Shown: positions 1 to 6,332 of the stretch, one piece after another
How positions within the stretch are numbered: the stretch's first letter is position 1
How the letters are laid out: each line of letters starts with the position of its first letter
Source: Bacteroidota bacterium
Lineage (GTDB): Bacteria > Bacteroidota > Bacteroidia > UKL13-3
Direction of reading: 5' to 3'
NCBI GenBank assembly: GCA_010027395.1
Contig: RGVD01000118.1
Location: forward strand, 1 to 8,097
DNA: 8,097 nt
Notes under the pieces: generated by a model
Database searches by the model: none
Seen by the model: only the letters and a program-made list of their open reading frames with translations
Told to the model about the DNA's origin: nothing
Position numbers and translations under genes: made by a program

Positions 1-346
1 ATACCCTTGAGACTAAAATAAGTCCATCCTTTATTACTAAAACCTCTCCAACTCTTAAATCCTCTTCACCAGTGGTTTTACGGATGTATTCCATGAAAAC
101 TTGTTCATCATCTGCAGTAAGCTTAATAACTTCATAGTGCAAATTAGGTAAGCGTTTAAATGCATCTGCCCACCAATTTCTCAGGGCATCTTTTCCTTTA
201 ATCAAACCATTGGTGGCTGGTTGGTGAATTTTAAGTTTCGGACTGTAATGTTCTGCATTGTTATCATACAATGCCAATAAACTTTCTAAATCATGTGTAT
301 TAAATGCTTCAAACCAAGCCGCAGCAATTTGTTTAAGTGATGACAT
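1..346 (-). CDS. SnoaL/NTF2-like family protein, 3' end cut by window edge
   Basis: My own translation of the reverse strand gives 115 residues from ATG at 346-344 with no stop before base 1, so the C-terminus lies outside the window. The N-terminal helix pattern WFEAFNTHD...LLALYDNNAEHYSP (residues 11-36), a GLIKGKDALRNWW segment (about 47-59), and a later strand pattern ending VLVIKDGLILVSRV are typical of the SnoaL-like/NTF2-like cone-shaped fold, usually about 120-140 residues. Perhaps 10-25 residues are missing. Members bind small hydrophobic ligands or act as isomerases or hydrolases, and many have no known function; nothing here fixes the substrate. It is divergent from the cvfB-like gene and has its own -7-like box at 397-390. 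The start is well supported because no in-frame ATG lies further upstream before the promoter box. Family call fairly sure; function unknown. Confidence 0.8.
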   Translation of the reverse strand, partial: MSSLKQIAAAWFEAFNTHDLESLLALYDNNAEHYSPKLKIHQPATNGLIKGKDALRNWWADAFKRLPNLHYEVIKLTADDEQVFMEYIRKTTGEEDLRVGEVLVIKDGLILVSRV

Positions 347-389
347 CTTGTTTCTAATTACCTTATTAAAATTTAACGAATGATAAATA

Positions 390-397
390 CAAAAATA
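390..397 (-). promoter_or_regulatory. Candidate -7 box (TAnnTTTG) for the SnoaL-like gene
   Basis: Reading the reverse strand, 397-390 is TATTTTTG, a full match to the Bacteroidota -7 consensus TAnnTTTG. It would start transcription about 35-40 bases before the ATG at 346. No TTTG is seen at the usual spacing upstream (the nearest is only 11 bp away), so the -33 half is missing. The region is AT-rich and chance matches are likely. Confidence 0.35.
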
Positions 398-447
398 GAA
401 AATTAAGTCAAAAACTTATTAAATCAACTATTAATCTACAAGCTAAT

Positions 448-477
448 TTTGCACCGCATTTGTTATTACTATATTTG
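448..477 (+). promoter_or_regulatory. Candidate Bacteroidota promoter for the cvfB-rluE cluster
   Basis: TTTG at 448-451 and TATATTTG at 470-477 match the -33 (TTTG) and -7 (TAnnTTTG) boxes of the Bacteroidota primary sigma factor, with an 18-bp spacer, slightly shorter than usual. Transcription would begin near 482-485, giving a leader of under 20 bases before ATG 501. The position just upstream of the first gene of a co-directional cluster supports it. Confidence 0.55.
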
Positions 478-500
478 TTGCTTCATATTAATAAAATACA

Positions 501-1328
501 ATGGTAGTCATAGGAAATTACAATGAATTGAAGGTGATGCAAAAAGCAGAATTTGGTTTCTTTTTGGATGATGGCGCCTCAGGAATATTATTACCAAACA
601 GCTCAGCCCCTGGGGATTTAGCAATTGGAGATACCATCAAAGTGTTTTTATATTATGATTCTGAAGATCGCTTAATAGCTACAACCTTAATTCCTAAAGC
701 CGTAGTCGGAGACATTGCACTATTAAAAGTAATTGATGTTTCAAACTTCGGTGCTTTCTTAGATTGGGGTCTTCCTAAAGACCTGCTTTTACCTAAATCT
801 AATCAATTGAACGAAGTACACAAAGATGAAATGCATTTGGTGAAGATCTATTTTGATGAAGTTAGTGAGCGAATAACTGCCACAGAAAAATTAGAAAAGT
901 ATCTAAGTAATGAAAACCTTACAGTTGCTGAAAGAGATAGTATCAATATTTTGGTATACCGACCAACAGATATCGGATTTCTGTGCATAGTAAATGATGT
1001 TCACTTGGGTTTGATGCATTATAATGATGTATTCAATGCGCTGAAAATTGGTGATAAAATTCAAGGATATGTTAAAAAAGTAAAGGAAGAAAACAAACTT
1101 GACATTATGCCCGGCAAACGCGGTTATGAGAAAGTAAGTGATGAAGGGACTAAAATTCTAGACCAATTAAAAAGCAATAATGGGTTCTTGCCCTATCATG
1201 ACAAATCAGATCCCGACATCATATATGATGTTTTTGGCATGAGCAAAAAAACATTTAAAATGACCATAGGCAATTTATATAAAGAAAAGAAAATTAGCCT
1301 AAGTAATGAAGGTATCACTCTTTTATAA
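501..1328 (+). CDS. CvfB/YitL-like S1-domain RNA-binding protein
   Basis: A 275-residue protein, close to the usual size of the CvfB family (about 280-300 residues). The layout fits: three S1-like OB-fold segments at roughly residues 1-63, 67-130 and 145-205, then a winged helix at about 210-275. Seen directly are the S1 signature GAFLDWGLPKDLLLP (residues 84-98) and the C-terminal family signature DIIYDVFGMSKKTFKMTIG (about 239-257). In firmicutes CvfB binds RNA and affects expression of virulence and other genes; its role in Bacteroidota is not established. The protein is expected to be cytoplasmic. ATG 501 follows a good promoter match at 448-477 and has no Shine-Dalgarno, as is normal in this phylum. 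It heads a cluster with the DUF3820 gene (5-base gap if TTG 1334 is used) and rluE. Family assignment is firm; a specific function is not. Confidence 0.9.
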   Translation: MVVIGNYNELKVMQKAEFGFFLDDGASGILLPNSSAPGDLAIGDTIKVFLYYDSEDRLIATTLIPKAVVGDIALLKVIDVSNFGAFLDWGLPKDLLLPKSNQLNEVHKDEMHLVKIYFDEVSERITATEKLEKYLSNENLTVAERDSINILVYRPTDIGFLCIVNDVHLGLMHYNDVFNALKIGDKIQGYVKKVKEENKLDIMPGKRGYEKVSDEGTKILDQLKSNNGFLPYHDKSDPDIIYDVFGMSKKTFKMTIGNLYKEKKISLSNEGITLL

Positions 1329-1333
1329 ATCAA

Positions 1334-1555
1334 TTGGAATATAGCAATAAAGATATTTTAATGGGTATTGTTGAAACCCGCATGCCTTATGGCAAATACA
1401 AAGGCATATTACTTTGCGATATACCTAGTTATTATATCGAATGGTTTAAAAGCAAAGGCTTTCCTCAAGGTAAACTAGGTCAACAACTCGAAACATTGTA
1501 TGAAATTAAAATCAATGGACTGGAATATTTATTAGAGCCATTGAAGAAAAAATAA
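1334..1555 (+). CDS. DUF3820 family small protein
   Basis: A 73-residue protein matching what I know of DUF3820: core MPYGKYKGILLCDIPSYYIE (from residue 17), then WFKSKGFPQGKLG, and an ending YEIKINGLEYLLEPL. The biochemical function is not known; some relatives are described as putative quorum-sensing-regulated virulence factors. There is no signal peptide or membrane segment. The start is uncertain. The frame is open back to a TGA at 1307-1309 with no ATG, so the choices are TTG 1334, which keeps the usual N-terminal helix (NKDILMGIVETRMPYG), or ATG 1361 (residue 10), which removes part of it. I prefer TTG. The stop TAA (1553-1555) shares one base with the ATG of rluE, which suggests translational coupling, and the gene sits between two RNA-related genes. 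Family fairly sure, function unknown. Confidence 0.85.
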   Translation: MEYSNKDILMGIVETRMPYGKYKGILLCDIPSYYIEWFKSKGFPQGKLGQQLETLYEIKINGLEYLLEPLKKK

Positions 1556-2121
1556 TGACATTGCATCATCATTACATCTTATACAAACCTTATGGCATGT
1601 TGAGCCAATTAGGTACTGAAGGTTATAAAAAGAAAAGAGGACTTTCAGAATTGTTTGATTTTCCAAAAGGGGTATACCCTGTTGGTCGCCTAGATGAAGA
1701 TAGTGAAGGCCTTTTAATGATGACTTCTGATAGCAAACTAAGTGTTCAAATACGAAGTGCTGCTATCGAAAAAGAATATTGGGTGCAATTGGATGGTGAG
1801 ATTACCAATGAAGCCATTGAGCAATTGCAAAAGGGCTTGCATTTGGTTATAAAGAAAGAAGCCATCATCACAAAACCTTGTAAAGCATGGAAAATTGTAG
1901 AACCTAATTTTGAAGAACGCTATCCTCCTACCCGAGCTGGACAACACAGACCTTATTCATGGCTAGCCATTGTATTACAAGAAGGGAAATTTAGACAAGT
2001 GCGTAAAATGACTGCTGCTGTTGGTTTTCCGACCCTCAGACTTGTTAGGGTTCGTATCGGGAATATTCGCTTAGATAACTTGAAACCGGGCGAGGTTATA
2101 TCAATGGATGCATTGATATAA
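1555..2121 (+). CDS. rluE: 23S rRNA pseudouridine synthase, RluE type
   Basis: A 188-residue member of the RsuA/RluB/E/F family that isomerises a uridine in rRNA; RluE acts on U2457 of E. coli 23S rRNA, near the peptidyl transferase centre. The catalytic motif is GRLDEDSEGLL (residues 44-54), with D47 the expected nucleophile. Also seen are the opening YILYKPYGMLSQ (residues 7-18), KEYWVQLDG (73-81), EGKFRQVRKMTAAVGFPTLR (143-162) and the closing LVRVRIG. There is no N-terminal S4 domain, which fits RluE rather than RsuA, RluB or RluF. The AVGFPTLRLVR stretch and the PPTR...RPYSWL insertion also resemble RluE. It starts on ATG 1555, overlapping the DUF3820 stop by one base. A perfect hairpin covers its last codons and stop (2096-2121). 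Family sure; exact target base inferred from the RluE resemblance. Confidence 0.9.
   Translation: MTLHHHYILYKPYGMLSQLGTEGYKKKRGLSELFDFPKGVYPVGRLDEDSEGLLMMTSDSKLSVQIRSAAIEKEYWVQLDGEITNEAIEQLQKGLHLVIKKEAIITKPCKAWKIVEPNFEERYPPTRAGQHRPYSWLAIVLQEGKFRQVRKMTAAVGFPTLRLVRVRIGNIRLDNLKPGEVISMDALI
2096..2121 (+). other. Perfect hairpin spanning the rluE stop codon
   Basis: TTATATCAATG (2096-2106) and CATTGATATAA (2111-2121) are perfect reverse complements around a four-base loop, GATG. The right arm contains the TAA stop (2119-2121). It is immediately followed by the short palindrome AAAAGTACTTTT (2121-2132). The stem has only 2 GC pairs in 11 and lacks a clean following T-run, so a role as terminator or 3'-end stabiliser is possible but unproven. 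Confidence 0.45.
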
Positions 2122-2248
2122 AAAGTACTTTTGGTTTAAAATAAGTTCTTGATTCAAATTAACTATTAAAGATAGGGTGTTTAAACAAAATAATATTTAA
2201 ACATATTAAGAATGAAATTAGCTAAAAACCATCTATAAAAATATGCTT

Positions 2249-2278
2249 AATTATAGTGTTATTTTGTAACCTATAATT
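2249..2278 (+). terminator. Candidate terminator, possibly bidirectional, between rluE and hrpB
   Basis: AATTATAG (2249-2256) pairs with CTATAATT (2271-2278). After a one-base bulge (T2257), GTTA (2258-2261) pairs with TAAC (2267-2270) around loop TTTTG, giving a 12-bp stem in total. On the + strand it is followed by a T-rich run (2278-2289), and on the - strand by TTTTTATAG, so it could end both convergent units. The stem is AT-rich and so weak. It lies just beyond the hrpB stop and in the correct place for both genes. Confidence 0.45.
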
Positions 2279-2287
2279 TACTTTTTA

Positions 2288-4774
2288 TTAGCGCCTCACT
2301 CCTCCTTTGGCAACGGCTGTTGCGGTCCAAGGCTCATCAGGCCAAGCATGTTTAGGGTACCTGCGTTTCAATTCTTTCTTCACTTCAAAATAAGTGTTGT
2401 CCCAAAAGCTTCTCAAGTCTGATGTTACCTGCACAGGCTTAAAACCTGGAGATAACAAATGCATCACAACCGATACCTTGCCATCATTTACCCTAGGTGT
2501 ATCGGCCATGCCAAAAACTTCTTGTAAGCGCACAGATAAAACTGGTGTTTCAGCGTTTGCATAATATTCAATACCAATGTTTGAACCACTTGGTACTTTT
2601 ATTTTTGATGGTGCTAAACGTTCTAATTCTTGTTGCTGTTCCCAACTTAAGTAAGCATACAAAGCCTCTGATACATTTATTTTCTTCAGGTCTTCAGGCT
2701 TTTTCACCTTGGGTAAATATAAACCTAACCAATCCATATTATGCAATAGCAATTCACTTGTGCTCACATCAGGCCAGTCTTTATAGCCATTCCATTTACA
2801 CACACTTAATATGCGGTTTTGCAATTGTTTAAAATCATCATCAAAGTTTAAAAGCGACTCTCCTTCATTTTTAATGGCATTCGAAATGGCTTCAATCAAA
2901 TGCTTTTCGCTTGGTGAAGCAATAGGCTTAGATTGCAAAACAATACTTCCAATGCGTAAGTCTTTACTCGCTATCAATCCACCTTTGCGTGTATCCCATT
3001 GTATTACTTCCACTTCTTTCACCATTGGCAAAAGGTCTTTGGGGTTAAGCGGTGATGCCATAAAGATTTTACCCAATCCATCTCTTGTATCAATATGTGC
3101 AACTGCAAGCCAAGGCTCATTTGCTAAATTATCTTTATGTCCAGCAGTGGCTATTTTACCATTGGCCAATTGAAATTGTGCATTGTTGCCAGGTCTAGCA
3201 AAAGCTATGCGTTCAGGATAGGTAAAGGCCAATAACAATCCTGTTTCATAATCATCCACAGGGCCATTGTCTATCTCTGCGTCCAACATTCGTCTGTATG
3301 ACTCTGCTACTTTTTCTATTCTAGTAAAGCGATTACCAAGGCTATTGTTTTGTCTACCTCTGCGTAAAGCTTCTATACGCAAATTGATATCTATACCACT
3401 GTCTTTTGGCAATGGGTCTCGTTCCTCCAACACTGCAGCTATATCAGTTGCTAAAGGAATGACATTATCTTGCTTGGCTTTTAAGAGCATGTGTGCTATC
3501 CTTGGGTGACAAGGCAAATGATGAATTTCGATACCATGTGCTGTAATTTTCCTTTTTGCATCAATCGCGTTTAAACTTGTTAGCACATCGATGGCTTGCG
3601 AAATGGATGCTTTTGGAGGAGGCGTTAACCAAGTAAGTTGTTCAATATTGCTTATGCCCCACTTGGCCATATCCAAAACAAGGGCTGCCAAATCTGCATC
3701 CATTATCTCGGGTGTGCGATGTTCTGAAAGTCTTTCATGAGTGGCTTTGGTCCACATGCGATAACAAACACCTGCGCTTAATCGGCCAGCACGACCGGCT
3801 CTTTGATTGGCTGAATCTTTTGTAATGCTTACTGTCTCAAGTCTTGATAAACCTGACTTAGGATCAAAGCGCGACACACGAGCAAAACCTGTATCAATTA
3901 CAATTTTAATACCTTCAATAGTCAAACTTGTTTCAGCAATGGAGGTTGCCAATACCACTTTTCGCTTGCCATTTCTATTTGGCATAATGGCAGCTATTTG
4001 TTCCTTTTGAGGTAGTTGACCATACAAAGGATGTATGGCAAAATCAGTCAATTTACCTTTCAAAAATTCAGCACATTTTTTTATTTCTCCTTCACCAGGC
4101 AAAAATACCAAGACATCTCCTGGGTTTTCTTTCACGGCCTTCACAATGGTATGAGCAGTGGTTTCAGGTAACAAGAATGGATCTTGATCACCCACATATT
4201 TTACTTCAACAGGATATTGCTTGCCTTCACTTATGGCCACGGGACATTTAAGCAATCCCGTAAGTTGGGGCATATCCAATGTGGCCGACATAATCATCAT
4301 ACGCAGATCGGGTCTCAGTATTTGCTGGGCCTCACGGCACAAGGCCATAGCCACATCTGCAAACAAACTGCGTTCATGAAATTCGTCAAATATTACCAAA
4401 CCAACATGCTCCAAAGCATTATCAGAATGAAGCATACGAGTTAGTATGCCTTCTGTAACCACTTCAATTCGCGTCTTTTCACTCACCCTGTTTTCAAAAC
4501 GAATGCGATATCCAATAGTATCTCCCACCTTATCACCCCATAACTCTGCCATGCGTGTAGCAATGCTACGAGCGGCTAACCTCCGAGGCTCAAGCATGAT
4601 GATTTTTTTACTTTGCAACCAAACTTCATCCAATAAAGTTAAAGGTAACAAAGTACTCTTACCTGCACCTGGAGGGGCATTTACAATGAGCGTATTATTT
4701 TCAGATAAGTGCTGCTTTACTTCATTGATGATATCAGCAACAGGTAATTGGTATGAATATGGATCGAAAGACAA
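2288..4774 (-). CDS. hrpB: ATP-dependent RNA helicase HrpB (DEAH/RHA type)
   Basis: An 828-residue protein, close to the roughly 810-840 usual for HrpB. Helicase motifs appear in order: Walker A APPGAGKST (33-41), LEPRRLAAR (61-69), TEG (108-110), DEFHER (130-135, the HrpB form of DEAH), SATL (163-166), VLVFLPGEGEI (221-231), SIAETSLTI (278-286) and QRAGRAGR (324-331). The middle fits the HA2-type region. The C-terminus carries the HrpB-specific domain, with SGSNIGIEYYA, RLQEVFGMADTPRV, LLSPGFKPVQVTSDL and RYPKHAWPDEP. The cellular role of bacterial HrpB is poorly defined; RNA unwinding is inferred from the family. The start must be non-ATG: no ATG exists in any frame on this strand between the upstream gene's stop and base 4774, and the first internal Met (M75) would remove Walker A. 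TTG 4774 gives MSFDPYSYQLPV, in line with family N-termini as I recall them. It follows the barrel gene by 69 bp, and no clear promoter is seen in that gap. Confidence 0.93.
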   Translation of the reverse strand: MSFDPYSYQLPVADIINEVKQHLSENNTLIVNAPPGAGKSTLLPLTLLDEVWLQSKKIIMLEPRRLAARSIATRMAELWGDKVGDTIGYRIRFENRVSEKTRIEVVTEGILTRMLHSDNALEHVGLVIFDEFHERSLFADVAMALCREAQQILRPDLRMMIMSATLDMPQLTGLLKCPVAISEGKQYPVEVKYVGDQDPFLLPETTAHTIVKAVKENPGDVLVFLPGEGEIKKCAEFLKGKLTDFAIHPLYGQLPQKEQIAAIMPNRNGKRKVVLATSIAETSLTIEGIKIVIDTGFARVSRFDPKSGLSRLETVSITKDSANQRAGRAGRLSAGVCYRMWTKATHERLSEHRTPEIMDADLAALVLDMAKWGISNIEQLTWLTPPPKASISQAIDVLTSLNAIDAKRKITAHGIEIHHLPCHPRIAHMLLKAKQDNVIPLATDIAAVLEERDPLPKDSGIDINLRIEALRRGRQNNSLGNRFTRIEKVAESYRRMLDAEIDNGPVDDYETGLLLAFTYPERIAFARPGNNAQFQLANGKIATAGHKDNLANEPWLAVAHIDTRDGLGKIFMASPLNPKDLLPMVKEVEVIQWDTRKGGLIASKDLRIGSIVLQSKPIASPSEKHLIEAISNAIKNEGESLLNFDDDFKQLQNRILSVCKWNGYKDWPDVSTSELLLHNMDWLGLYLPKVKKPEDLKKINVSEALYAYLSWEQQQELERLAPSKIKVPSGSNIGIEYYANAETPVLSVRLQEVFGMADTPRVNDGKVSVVMHLLSPGFKPVQVTSDLRSFWDNTYFEVKKELKRRYPKHAWPDEPWTATAVAKGGVRR

Positions 4775-4843
4775 ATGTGTTTGAAATAAAATGAATGCAA
4801 GTTTAATGAAAATTTGACGGGCAATACGGAAACTGTTTAGAAT

Positions 4844-5584
4844 TTAGTGTTCTAGTTTACCCAGTCTAATATTCAATCCACAAGTAAATACTGGCACAAT
4901 AGGAAAATCATTATTAAGGGTATTTTTACTATAATCTTTGTGCCAATCATCAACAAATGGTCCATAATTTACATATTTAAGATAGTTTTGAGTTGGCTCA
5001 AGTAATTTTGTTGTTTCATAATTTACATTTGGCATTCCTGTGTAATAAAAACCAATATCAAAAGAAAAACCAACACGTTTTTTGGGTACCGACTTACCGA
5101 ATCCTATTCCAAAATAAGGACTTGGCTTTATGCTATAGTCTATGATAATACTGCCTACTTCATCAGGACTAATCTTAATACCTCCTTGAACAGAGGAGTC
5201 TTTAAGCTTGGCTACATTATTTACTTCGTTGAGTAATATGGCAAAACCTGTTGTAAGTTTAAATGAATTTCCAAATGGATGATAGTCCAGCATAAGGCCT
5301 ATTGAACCTCGCTTGATATAACCATTCACTAGCATAGGTGTTTGCTGAAAAGTTATCTCCCTATCTTTTATTTCAGAATAAAAATATCTACCTTCTATCC
5401 TAGCTATTAAATCATTGTTTTTTAGAATAGAATAAGCAATTTGAGCACCCACACCATTTGATGAAATATTTAGCCCTAATCCAAATAGCCCTTTTCTTTT
5501 GATTGCTGAATTGGCTGCGTTCTGAGCCATTCCTTTATACAACAAAAGAAAAATTATCGAGAGTAATAGTAAGTGCTTTTTCAT
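4844..5584 (-). CDS. Putative outer-membrane beta-barrel protein
   Basis: A 246-residue protein with a classical signal peptide: MKK, then a hydrophobic core LLLLSIIFLLL (residues 5-15), then KGMA|Q with likely cleavage after A20, common in Bacteroidota. The mature part shows alternating strand patterns rich in Gly and aromatics, for example GLFGLGLNISSNGVGAQIAY, LMLDYHPFGNSFKLTTGFAI, SPYFGIGFGKSVPKKRVGFS, and a closing strand CGLNIRLGKLEH. This fits a small barrel of about 8-10 strands in the outer membrane. The DYHPF...FKLTTG and YFGIGFG phrases resemble an uncharacterised Bacteroidota/proteobacterial barrel group, so no substrate can be named. It is divergent from pyrR, with a weak -7-like box TATATTCG at 5607-5600. 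It may be transcribed together with hrpB downstream, but the two have no evident functional link. The ATG start is supported by the signal peptide. Confidence 0.8.
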   Translation of the reverse strand: MKKHLLLLSIIFLLLYKGMAQNAANSAIKRKGLFGLGLNISSNGVGAQIAYSILKNNDLIARIEGRYFYSEIKDREITFQQTPMLVNGYIKRGSIGLMLDYHPFGNSFKLTTGFAILLNEVNNVAKLKDSSVQGGIKISPDEVGSIIIDYSIKPSPYFGIGFGKSVPKKRVGFSFDIGFYYTGMPNVNYETTKLLEPTQNYLKYVNYGPFVDDWHKDYSKNTLNNDFPIVPVFTCGLNIRLGKLEH

Positions 5585-5599
5585 GCAATTTTATTTAAA

Positions 5600-5607
5600 C
5601 GAATATA
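5600..5607 (-). promoter_or_regulatory. Weak -7-like box upstream of the barrel gene
   Basis: On the reverse strand 5607-5600 reads TATATTCG, one base off TAnnTTTG, about 15 bases before the ATG at 5584. No TTTG is found at the expected spacing upstream. This is the best candidate seen in the gap, but chance is a fair explanation in such AT-rich DNA. Confidence 0.22.
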
Positions 5608-5655
5608 TAAAAAGCAATAAAATAAATCCCATTAGCAGTAAATAATTCAAATAAG

Positions 5656-5687
5656 TTTGTACAGTTTTAAAACAATTGTTTTCTTTG
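5656..5687 (+). promoter_or_regulatory. Candidate pyrRB promoter with embedded palindrome
   Basis: TTTG at 5656-5659 and TTTCTTTG at 5680-5687 (one mismatch to TAnnTTTG) are 20 bp apart, the centre-to-centre distance expected of -33/-7 boxes. Transcription would begin near 5692, only about a dozen bases before the pyrR ATG at 5705. A perfect 14-bp palindrome, AAAACAATTGTTTT (5669-5682), fills the spacer and touches the -7 box, a classic position for a repressor operator. That such a site is used is inference. Confidence 0.42.
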
Positions 5688-5704
5688 GAGTAATAATTTA
5701 CAGC

Positions 5705-6244
5705 ATGAGCTCGAGAACCATTTTAGAAAAAAAACAGTTTTTGGTTGCCATAGATCGCCTTTGCTATGAGCTGATTGAAAGACATGCTGATTTCTCAAAC
5801 ACAGCATTGATAGGGCTTCAGCCTAGGGGAATTTATTTCTCAAGACGCATTCACAAACGATTGTCTGAAATTACTGCCAACAACAAAATATTATATGGCG
5901 AGCTTGATATTGCCTTTTACCGTGATGATTTCAGGAGAGGAAAAGAACAAATTATACCAAGTAAGCTGAACATCAATTTTACAGTAGAAAACAAAAAAAT
6001 AGTGTTGATTGATGATGTATTGTACACAGGTCGCACCATACGTTCGGCCCTGGACGCCTTAACCGATTTTGGTCGCCCTTCAAAGGTAGAATTGATGGTG
6101 TTGATAGACAGAAGATACAGCCGAGACCTACCGATACAACCTGATTATACAGGCATTTCGGTAGATACAAGGGCAAATGATAAGGTGAAAGTGGAATGGA
6201 AAGAAAACGCTAAGCAAGATTTGGCATTAATAGTAACTAGTTAG
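5705..6244 (+). CDS. pyrR: PyrR, pyrimidine operon regulator / uracil phosphoribosyltransferase
   Basis: A 179-residue protein from ATG 5705, matching the roughly 180 residues of PyrR. Motifs: ALIGLQPRG (34-42), ELDIAFYRDDF (66-76), the PRPP-binding loop VLIDDVLYTGRTI (100-112, acidic pair D103/D104), and GRPSKVELMVLIDRRYSRDLPIQPDY (from 123). PyrR converts uracil and PRPP to UMP and, in bacilli, binds pyr leader RNA when UMP is high. The frame is open to TTG 5657, but that 16-residue hydrophobic extension overlaps the promoter and is absent from the family, so ATG 5705 is chosen. Pairing with pyrB downstream (88-bp gap) supports the pyr-operon role. I see no PyrR attenuator or conserved RNA-binding loop sequence near it, so how it regulates here is open. 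The stop codon lies inside a 7-bp tandem repeat. Confidence 0.93.
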   Translation: MSSRTILEKKQFLVAIDRLCYELIERHADFSNTALIGLQPRGIYFSRRIHKRLSEITANNKILYGELDIAFYRDDFRRGKEQIIPSKLNINFTVENKKIVLIDDVLYTGRTIRSALDALTDFGRPSKVELMVLIDRRYSRDLPIQPDYTGISVDTRANDKVKVEWKENAKQDLALIVTS

Positions 6245-6279
6245 TTGTTAGTTGATAGTTGTTGGTTGATAGTTGATAG
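6241..6279 (+). repeat. Seven-base tandem repeat at the pyrR stop
   Basis: About 5.5 head-to-tail copies of a 7-bp unit, consensus WTAGTTG: TTAGTTG (6241), TTAGTTG (6248), ATAGTTG (6255), TTGGTTG (6262), ATAGTTG (6269), then ATAG. The first copy contains the pyrR stop TAG (6242-6244). The GTTGAT phrase recurs three times (6251, 6265, 6272) and can pair with ATCAAC at 6300-6305 before pyrB. It fills nearly half of the pyrR-pyrB gap. Confidence 0.8.
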
Positions 6280-6332
6280 AATAATAAGACTCTCGATAAA
6301 TCAACATTAACAAATCAATAAATCGAAATAAG

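Noticed and set aside
1555..1575. HHH near the N-terminus of the pseudouridine synthase, resembling a tag
   Set aside because: Only three histidines, and the following YILYKPYG is the normal start of the family, so there is no sign of an engineered tag.
2178..2203. Inverted repeat TGTTTAAA / TTTAAACA with a 10-base loop
   Set aside because: Only one GC pair per 8-bp stem, a long loop and no T-run. It is likely chance in AT-rich intergenic DNA.
2497..4784. Several 67-120 codon open frames on the + strand
   Set aside because: They lie opposite the intact hrpB gene, have no recognisable domains and no promoter or coupling, and are explained by hrpB codon structure.
5657..5704. N-terminal extension of PyrR from TTG 5657
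   Set aside because: The 16 extra residues are hydrophobic, absent from the PyrR family, and encoded by the promoter-like region; ATG 5705 gives the normal length.
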